Source of the DNA: Deltaproteobacteria bacterium
GTDB taxonomy: Bacteria; Desulfobacterota; Desulfobacteria; Desulfobacterales; C00003060
Direction of reading: 5' to 3'
Assembly: GCA_003647435.1 (NCBI GenBank)
Contig: QMMV01000002.1
Coordinates: 1 to 20,111, forward strand
Length of the DNA: 20,111 nucleotides
In this document: in pieces, positions 14,823 through 20,111 of the stretch
How positions within the stretch are numbered: the stretch's first letter is position 1
Layout: the number at the start of each line of letters is the position of its first letter
Notes under the pieces: generated by a model
Database searches by the model: none
Told to the model about the DNA's origin: nothing
Seen by the model: only the letters and a program-made list of their open reading frames with translations
Position numbers and translations under genes: made by a program

Positions 14823-14978
14823 ATATGTTGGATAAGCTTTAACCAGCCTGAAAACAGAAAACTGGAATTTAAAAGGGAATTCCCTGCCAGATCGAATTTA
14901 TTAAAGACAATTGTGGCTTTTGCCAATGGAGCAGCCGGTTCAGGAAAAAAGTTATTTATAAAGCGATGTAGGAACTGA
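14823..14978 (+). pseudogene. Remnant of an AlbA_2-type (Schlafen-like) putative DNA-binding domain
   Basis: One frame reads PENRKLEFKREFPARSNLLK followed by TIVAFANGAAG, closely resembling the start of AlbA_2-domain proteins (E-x-x-x-LEFK ... KTIVAFANT-GG-x-L-x-IGV). The family's glycine-rich GG-L-IGV turn has become GSGKKLFIKRCRN, and the frame stops at 14976-14978. No start codon lies in frame after the stop at 14820-14822. The piece is about 50 codons against several hundred in intact members. It is a decayed or recombined fragment left between the GH57-like and methyltransferase genes. Confidence 0.6.
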
Positions 14979-15011
14979 AGATTGGCCTCTTATGGGAAAA
15001 ATGGCAACAAA

Positions 15012-16067
15012 ATGTACCATCTACTTGAAGTAATGCTCAATGATATGGAAGCAGCTCCGAAGCTGTATCAGCCAACACAATTCTGGAAATATGGCGTGCA
15101 GAAAGTACTTGATGATATTCGTTGCCATGGTGTCAAACGATTTCGTGCTTTAAGTAGCGCTCTCGGCTTTTTTGTCCCAACATATGCTTTCCCTATCTTT
15201 TGCCAACAGTCTGAAGTTTGTCTGCAGATTGAAAGGATATTAGCCGAAAATACCGTACCACGCTGGCAACTTTCGCTTAATCAGTTTCTTTCCGGCAAGC
15301 TGCATGCATTTAATGACTATCGTGTATATCTGGCTACTTTGCAGGACAGCTATCCCTATCTGGATCGCGTCAGTGAAAGTAATGTGGGAGAACCTGTCGA
15401 GCAGTTCACCTTTGGGGGACAACGCTTTAGCCGCTCTTTTCTCAACTATCTCCTGGGATTAAATTTTTTGAAAATGTGCTGCGATCTTTCGCAGGTTAAT
15501 ACAGTGCTTGAAATTGGTGGTGGATATGGCACTCTTGGTGAAATCTTGCTAGGCGATACACGCAATCACTGTTTTTACGTTGACATTGACATTCCTCCAA
15601 CCAGTTTTGTTTCCACATATTATCTTAAGCAGGTGATAGGCAAACCCTATGTCGGAGATTATTGTTCTTTAAAAGAGAAGTCTATTTTCGATATTTCTGC
15701 TTTGTCAGCCAAGTATAAAGCAGTCGTTTTATGTCCATGGCAATTGCCCAAAATCGAAGGCACCGTTGACCTATTCGTAAATTTTATTTCATTTCAGGAG
15801 ATGGAGCCGGAAGTGGTCCGGAATTATCTCTATCATGTAGACCGCCTTCGTGCCAGATATATACTGATGCGCAACCTTCGGGAAGGGAAATCAAAAGCGA
15901 AAGAACCAGGAGAGCCAGGGGTGCTGGAGCCGATAACGGGGAAGGATTACGACCTGTTTTTGCCGAATTATCAGCTTGTTGCTACCAACACGGTGCCCTT
16001 TGGATACAAAACGGTCGACAATTTCCATTCCGAGTTGAGAGTCTATCAAAGAAAGAATTCTATCTAA
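15012..16067 (+). CDS. Putative sugar O-methyltransferase, NanM family
   Basis: This is a 351-aa protein from the ATG at 15012. The frame is open from a TTG at 14982, and the ATG at 15036 is also possible; none has a strong ribosome-binding site. The N-terminal half includes PTQFWKYGVQKVLDDI, LSSALGFF and LNYLLGLNFLKM. It is followed by a SAM-binding motif LEIGGGYGTLGEIL, an acidic strand end YVDIDIPP, and LFVNFISFQEMEP. This arrangement fits the putative sugar O-methyltransferase family found with sialic-acid-like sugar genes, so O-methylation of the nonulosonic acid is the likely role (inference). It sits between a gene remnant and flagellin, on the same strand as flagellin but before the flagellin promoter. 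Its own promoter is not evident; read-through from the GH57-like gene is possible. Confidence 0.8.
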   Translation: MYHLLEVMLNDMEAAPKLYQPTQFWKYGVQKVLDDIRCHGVKRFRALSSALGFFVPTYAFPIFCQQSEVCLQIERILAENTVPRWQLSLNQFLSGKLHAFNDYRVYLATLQDSYPYLDRVSESNVGEPVEQFTFGGQRFSRSFLNYLLGLNFLKMCCDLSQVNTVLEIGGGYGTLGEILLGDTRNHCFYVDIDIPPTSFVSTYYLKQVIGKPYVGDYCSLKEKSIFDISALSAKYKAVVLCPWQLPKIEGTVDLFVNFISFQEMEPEVVRNYLYHVDRLRARYILMRNLREGKSKAKEPGEPGVLEPITGKDYDLFLPNYQLVATNTVPFGYKTVDNFHSELRVYQRKNSI

Positions 16068-16187
16068 GCTGTTCGACATATTTCCTCCATTCCTGAGGAT
16101 CTACCCTATCTAATAAATTCAAGTGTTTTCATCGCTCCTTGATTCAGTTGAAGAAGGAATCCCGTATGGAAGGATGCATAATTTTCC

Positions 16188-16214
16188 TCAAGTTTTTGGC
16201 CTTTATGCCGATAT
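16188..16214 (+). promoter_or_regulatory. Sigma-28 (FliA) promoter of flagellin
   Basis: TCAAGTTT (16188-16195), an 11-bp spacer and GCCGATAT (16207-16214) match the consensus TAAAGTTT-N11-GCCGATAA with one mismatch in each half and exact spacing. Transcription would start near 16221, giving a leader of about 120 nt that ends with the strong AAGGAGG at 16324-16330. The rest of the 272-bp gap 16068-16339 shows no gene. Confidence 0.88.
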
Positions 16215-16339
16215 TAACTATGAAAATAAAAATCCAGGACCGGAAAGGGGGATAGAAAAATTAATAGGTCCGAAAACACAGAATAAACAAAGGGCAAGGA
16301 CGCCCGAAACAAAACCAAATTTCAAGGAGGAATAAAATC

Positions 16340-17809
16340 ATGGCAATGGTAATCAACACAAACATCGGGGCACTTAACGCGCAGAGAAACCTGGAAAAGA
16401 CCCAGAATCTGCTGGACAGATCCTTGCAGAGGCTCTCATCCGGCCTGCGCATCAACAGCGCCAAGGATGACGCTGCAGGGCTTGCGATCTCTGACAGGAT
16501 GACCTCACAGATCCGCGGCCTGAACCAGGCGGTCAGGAACGCCAATGACGGCATCTCTCTGGCCCAGACGGCTGAAGGGGCAATGCAGGAAGTAACCAAT
16601 AACTTACAACGTATTCGGGAGCTGGCAGTGCAGGCTTCCAGTGACTCTAACTCCGCTGAAGACAGGCAATCACTGAATGCTGAAGTAACTCAGCTGGTCG
16701 CAGAAATCAACCGTGTCGCCACGACCACGACTTTCAACGGGACCGTCCTGCTGGATGGCACATTCGGAAGTAAAAGCATTCAGGTAGGAGCCAATCAGAA
16801 CGAAACAATTAGTATCTCAATAAGCAGCGCCAAGGCTGATTCCCTGGGCGTAGGATCATCTTCGAGTTATAGTACAAGTATAGCTGGTACTGCGACAACG
16901 GGAGCCCTTTCCGTAGGTGATCTTACAATCAACGGCTATCAAGTTGGCGCAACAACGTCCGACGGTGTCTCTTATGCGTCTGGCAGTGCCAGCGCAATCG
17001 CTATTGCCAACGCAATCAATGCGGTTACCGGAGATACAGGGGTTACTGCTACGGTAAGTGCAGCTTCAGTTGCAGGAACAGCGGTAACTTCAGGGAACGC
17101 TGCTATTAATGCTGGTGATGTATTAATCAATGGAGTGGATATCGGAGCGATTGCGGCGGCTGCGGATAGCGGGAGTGTGGATCGTGGTGCCGATGTCGCG
17201 GCTGCCATCAATGCAGTTACCGGCCAAACCGGTGTTACCGCAACCTTTAACACCAGTACCGGCGCGGTAACTTTGACTTCTGCCGATGGTCGCAATATTA
17301 CCGTTACAACAGCCTCTGGTGTGACTGCTGCTCGAACCGGTCTTGGAACAGGCGATGCAGACGGCGATGTAACTACCACCCATTCATCAGTTAATTTATC
17401 TTCCTCTTCTTCAAGCGGCATAACTATTGGTGGTGATCATGAGGCCTATGCTGGGTTAACAGGTGGCTATACAGCCGCTACCGCAACAGCTGGTGCCGGT
17501 GTCTCCTCGCTTGATATTACCACCGCTGCTGGAGCAGCAAGCGCCATAACAATAGTCGACGCGGCTCTTGCCACCATAGATTCTGCCCGGGGTGATCTGG
17601 GCGCCATACAGAACCGTTTCGAGTCGACCATTGCCAACCTGCAGAGCGTCGCTGAAAACGTTTCCGCCGCTCGTTCCCGTATCATGGATGCAGACTTTGC
17701 AGCTGAAACGGCTGAGCTGACCAAGGCCCAGATCCTGCAGCAGGCCGGTGTCGCCATGCTGGCCCAGGCCAACATGCTGCCGCAGACTGTGCTGACTCTG
17801 CTTCAGTAA
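16340..17809 (+). CDS. fliC: Flagellin (FliC/FlaA type)
   Basis: This is the 489-aa filament subunit. The conserved N-terminal D0/D1 region (MAMVINTNIGALNAQRNL; LQRLSSGLRINSAKDDAAG; the LQRIRELAVQ segment) and C-terminal D1/D0 region (ANLQSVAENVSAARSRIMDADFAAETA through the final LPQTVLTLLQ) are complete. The middle, residues about 170-405, is rich in Ala, Ser, Thr and Gly and has two copies of a repeat carrying an ING...AINAVTGxTGVTAT pattern (around 195-240 and 257-305), like flagellin hook-IN motifs. Ser/Thr clusters at about 173-180 and 347-360 are plausible glycan sites. There is no cysteine. AAGGAGG precedes the ATG by 9 nt, a sigma-28 promoter lies upstream, and a terminator follows. 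It is the presumed target of the sugars made by the neighbouring genes. Confidence 0.97.
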   Translation: MAMVINTNIGALNAQRNLEKTQNLLDRSLQRLSSGLRINSAKDDAAGLAISDRMTSQIRGLNQAVRNANDGISLAQTAEGAMQEVTNNLQRIRELAVQASSDSNSAEDRQSLNAEVTQLVAEINRVATTTTFNGTVLLDGTFGSKSIQVGANQNETISISISSAKADSLGVGSSSSYSTSIAGTATTGALSVGDLTINGYQVGATTSDGVSYASGSASAIAIANAINAVTGDTGVTATVSAASVAGTAVTSGNAAINAGDVLINGVDIGAIAAAADSGSVDRGADVAAAINAVTGQTGVTATFNTSTGAVTLTSADGRNITVTTASGVTAARTGLGTGDADGDVTTTHSSVNLSSSSSSGITIGGDHEAYAGLTGGYTAATATAGAGVSSLDITTAAGAASAITIVDAALATIDSARGDLGAIQNRFESTIANLQSVAENVSAARSRIMDADFAAETAELTKAQILQQAGVAMLAQANMLPQTVLTLLQ

Positions 17810-17813
17810 TGAA

Positions 17814-17845
17814 GAAGGCTGAAGGCTGGAAGGAAGCTGAAGGCA
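17814..17845 (+). repeat. Heptamer-type repeats (GAAGGCT) after the flagellin stop codon
   Basis: GAAGGCT is repeated at 17814-17820 and 17821-17827, followed by degenerate copies (GGAAGGA, AGCTGAAGGC). The unit resembles the TGGCTGA/AGGCTCA heptamers in pseI and pseF-pseG. Confidence 0.5.
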
Positions 17846-17860
17846 TAAACATCTAGCAGA

Positions 17861-17891
17861 AAGGCCTCGGAAATTCTTCCGGGGCCTTTTT
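17861..17891 (+). terminator. Intrinsic terminator of flagellin
   Basis: AAGGCCTCGG (17861-17870) pairs with CCGGGGCCTT (17879-17888) over an 8-nt loop with a single G-U wobble, and the T-run reaches 17891. It lies 52 bp after the flagellin stop. On the other strand only a short T-run follows, so it may serve the convergent Maf gene weakly. Confidence 0.88.
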
Positions 17892-17927
17892 CATTTGTTG
17901 GTTTAGAGATGATAGTTCCAACTTTGC

Positions 17928-17944
17928 TTTTTTTGGGGGGGGGG
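17928..17944. repeat. T7-G10 homopolymer tract between flagellin and the Maf-like gene
   Basis: Seven T (17928-17934) are followed by ten G (17935-17944). The tract lies 31 bp beyond the stop codon of the convergent Maf-like gene and is outside any gene. Runs of this length are prone to slippage and to assembly error. Confidence 0.85.
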
Positions 17945-17975
17945 TAGATGAGAGAATATTTTTCACCCTTATGCC

Positions 17976-20111
17976 TCAGGTTCTGGGCGGTTGGGCAAGC
18001 TCATATTTTTCTTTCACTATTTTATATGCCTCGCGGGCAGCCTCGAGTTGACCATTTTCCAGGTAGCAATCTCCTATTTTTTTCAATAGGTTGATATTTT
18101 CGGGTATAGCTATAAATCCCTGTTCATAGGCGGCAATAGCATCGTTAATTTCGCCTGTCTGGAGTAAATGGTCACCCATATTTTCCCATAATATGGCGTA
18201 TGATCTGTCTAACTCCACAGCCTTGTTGAGGTGGGTAATCCCATTGGTAAAATCCTGCATGGCAAAGAAAAGTTCAGCCGCTGTTGCATACAGATCAGGG
18301 TTGTCCGGAGTGAATTTAAGGGCGGCTTGCATACTTTTCAGGGCTCCATCCAGGTCCCCTTTTTTGAGAAGAAGTTCTCCATAGTGGCGATGAAATCCGG
18401 CAATTTGGTCATCCGTAATGCAAGGGGCGAGGTTTTTGTTCTCTTCTAACCCTTTATGCCAGACAGTCAGGATAGTTTCAACGTCATTGATTGTGCCCGA
18501 TTCCAATGCAGATTTGATTCTAGTTAAATCACTTTCTGCCAAATAAATAATTTCCTGCTTAATCTTGGGGTGATTGCTGCAGTAACGGATTCCTTTAAAG
18601 AGCATTTTTCTGGACAGGTTCGAGTAAATCTTATCTTCCTGTATGCCTGCAAGATCAAAATAGATGCCACCAAGTCCCCGGCGGAATTCCAGCACACGTT
18701 TTGACATTGCCGTATCAGCCTCTTGGGCTTTTTGAAAATATCCTTCACTCTCTTCAAATTTTGATTGCCTGGCTGCAATAGCTCCACTGTAAAAGAGGAC
18801 TTCGGCAGAGTCAGGGTTTAGAGCAAGAAGCTTTTCCAGCACAGGCTGGGCCAAAACAAGATTGCCTGTCTCAAAATAAAACTGAGCCAATTCGAAAAGG
18901 TTCTGTTCCATGTTCTTTTTTTGCTCAATTTTCTTAAGAATTATTTTCTCTTTCCTGTGGAAATTAATTATGTGCAATAGTCTATGCTGAAACATTGCCA
19001 GGATGTTTTTGCGAGCCTTATTAAGAGAGAGAAGACGTTCAAGGTTTTTAGTAAAACTGAGCATGAAATTTTCAGGTTGCTTGGCAAGGATAGTTATTTC
19101 ATGAAGGCTGCATTCACTTTTTTTGACGTCTTCCATGGTGCCCTCTCCAAGAATCTGCCATATGTATAAATGCTTTCTATTATCCATTTTTTTTTCAAGG
19201 GATTCAGCATTACTAATTTTATTTTGTAACAGTATCGGGAGATCTGAAACAGATCTGGCTGCTCCGTTATTATTCTCGCTTCTAATATAATGCAGAATAC
19301 TATGGATTAGCTTGTCATATTTATTGACTGTTTTGGACAGGGACTTTGTGTCATTTAAGGCTTTGTTGAGTCCGCTGAGGAGTTTTTTAGTATTGGAGAG
19401 GTTAGAGTCCTGGAGGGCGGTATGTAAGCGGCTGGGAAACTCGATAGTCTCAGAGCAGTAACGATCAATAACCTCTTGCAGGGGAAGAACTTCTGTGCCG
19501 GCTATATGGGCTCCTCCTTCCGTGGCATTGATGTAATGGGGGCCGGGGTTGCTTGCCATGATATGTTCAAGGTGATTTCTCATACTGAGAAATCCCCGGG
19601 TTGAAGGCACTTTTCCACCGCTGACTCCATCTAACCATACGGTATTTTGGTTTGTTACGCCTAACTCTTTTTTTATCTGATCAGGATCACTTAGAACAAC
19701 TCCTGCTGCGTGATCCCTGTATTCGGGGAAAGCCAGATCTTGACCAATATAAATAATGGGCGAGCAGCCCATCATAATGGCAGCGGTTAAATTTAAATGA
19801 GCACAGGTGCTGGCTCCTGATGTCAGAATTTTTCCTTCCAGCATGGAATTGATCCAACTTTCTATGCTTTTCGTAGAAAATGTCCAGAAGATATTTGAGG
19901 CAGGAAAAATTTTATGGACCTCCGGAGTAACATAAGGGGCGGCAATTAATGATACATCTTTTATTTGATCAGCAGAATCGGCAATTTTTTCATAAGTTAA
20001 TTTTTGGGGATCAATGGAAGTGATAAAATGCGGAGAAACCCCCTGAGCCAATAACGCGGGCAAAACTGCATCCACTCCGATTATGATTGCCTTGTCTTTA
20101 ATCTTCGGCAA
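17976..20111 (-). CDS. Maf-type motility accessory factor (DUF115/MptE-like glycosyltransferase) with C-terminal TPRs; 5' end outside window
   Basis: The last 711 codons are present and the frame runs off the right edge. Residues about 1-230 of the visible part are the DUF115/Maf core: AIIIGVDAVLPALLAQGVSP, FITSIDPQK, ILTSGASTCAHLNLTAAIMM followed by GCSPIIYIGQDLAFP, and the HA-x-G region. About 230-400 is helical and charged. About 400-711 holds tetratricopeptide repeats (LFELAQFYFETGNLVLAQPV; LLLKKGDLDGALKSMQAALK; ENMGDHLLQTGEINDAIAAY; KKIGDCYLENGQLEAAREAY). Maf proteins are required for flagellin glycosylation with pseudaminic or legionaminic acid and are thought to transfer the sugar from its CMP donor. 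TPRs could bind flagellin. The gene is convergent with flagellin. The visible first codon (TTG at 20111) is simply where the window cuts the gene. Confidence 0.88.
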   Translation of the reverse strand: MPKIKDKAIIIGVDAVLPALLAQGVSPHFITSIDPQKLTYEKIADSADQIKDVSLIAAPYVTPEVHKIFPASNIFWTFSTKSIESWINSMLEGKILTSGASTCAHLNLTAAIMMGCSPIIYIGQDLAFPEYRDHAAGVVLSDPDQIKKELGVTNQNTVWLDGVSGGKVPSTRGFLSMRNHLEHIMASNPGPHYINATEGGAHIAGTEVLPLQEVIDRYCSETIEFPSRLHTALQDSNLSNTKKLLSGLNKALNDTKSLSKTVNKYDKLIHSILHYIRSENNNGAARSVSDLPILLQNKISNAESLEKKMDNRKHLYIWQILGEGTMEDVKKSECSLHEITILAKQPENFMLSFTKNLERLLSLNKARKNILAMFQHRLLHIINFHRKEKIILKKIEQKKNMEQNLFELAQFYFETGNLVLAQPVLEKLLALNPDSAEVLFYSGAIAARQSKFEESEGYFQKAQEADTAMSKRVLEFRRGLGGIYFDLAGIQEDKIYSNLSRKMLFKGIRYCSNHPKIKQEIIYLAESDLTRIKSALESGTINDVETILTVWHKGLEENKNLAPCITDDQIAGFHRHYGELLLKKGDLDGALKSMQAALKFTPDNPDLYATAAELFFAMQDFTNGITHLNKAVELDRSYAILWENMGDHLLQTGEINDAIAAYEQGFIAIPENINLLKKIGDCYLENGQLEAAREAYKIVKEKYELAQPPRT

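Noticed and set aside
16123..16335. 70-codon open frame before flagellin
   Set aside because: GTG start without a Shine-Dalgarno; it spans the sigma-28 promoter and the flagellin leader, and is better explained as untranslated sequence.
16972..17421. 149-codon open frame on the minus strand inside flagellin
   Set aside because: Low-complexity Ala/Val/Pro shadow of the repetitive flagellin centre, without a ribosome-binding site.
1..20111. CRISPR arrays, tRNA and rRNA genes
   Set aside because: No spaced identical repeats, cloverleaf-type sequence or rRNA-like conserved stretch was seen on either strand; the tandem heptamers have no spacers.

Overview
The window is a flagellar (flagellin) glycosylation island. 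It has a sigma-28-type flagellin gene, a motility accessory factor (Maf/DUF115)-type flagellin glycosyltransferase with a TPR tail, and a long operon containing most of the CMP-pseudaminic acid (nonulosonic acid) pathway plus an unusual set of sugar-decorating enzymes. Protein style, sigma-54/sigma-28 promoters and mixed base composition suggest a motile Gram-negative bacterium, most likely Desulfobacterota (a deltaproteobacterium) or a relative. This placement is an inference from gene content and no marker gene confirms it.

Layout. Positions 1-136 (minus strand) hold the 5' part of a response-regulator gene behind a 12-bp perfect hairpin. From 12439 down to 371 on the minus strand lies a compact operon, in transcription order: pseB, pseC, a pseF-pseG fusion, a short pseI/neuB, a three-domain zinc-binding methyltransferase, a sulfotransferase, an FkbM methyltransferase with an extra N-terminal module, an acetolactate-synthase-like TPP enzyme, an SDR reductase and an ATP-grasp ligase. 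Most genes overlap or abut. The one real gap, 5170-5403, is AT-rich and holds inverted repeats. The block 4033-7611 looks clearly more AT-rich than the pse genes.

Divergent from pseB, on the plus strand, are a GH57-like glycoside hydrolase (12766-14781), a remnant of an AlbA_2-type DNA-binding protein (14823-14978), a NanM-type sugar O-methyltransferase (15012-16067) and flagellin (16340-17809). The flagellin has a near-consensus sigma-28 promoter and an intrinsic terminator. Convergent with it is the Maf-like gene (minus strand, 17976 to beyond the window end).

How it fits together. PseB, PseC, PseG, PseI and PseF would make CMP-pseudaminic acid from UDP-GlcNAc. The N-acetyltransferase PseH is not in the window. 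The TPP enzyme/SDR/ATP-grasp trio could make and attach a different acyl or aminoacyl group. The sulfotransferase and methyltransferases would further decorate the sugar, and Maf would transfer it to flagellin. The 326-bp pseB/GH57 intergenic region carries two back-to-back sequences matching the sigma-54 -24/-12 consensus, so both arms of the island appear to be wired into the flagellar regulatory cascade. Heptamer-type tandem repeats lie inside pseFG and pseI and could permit phase variation.
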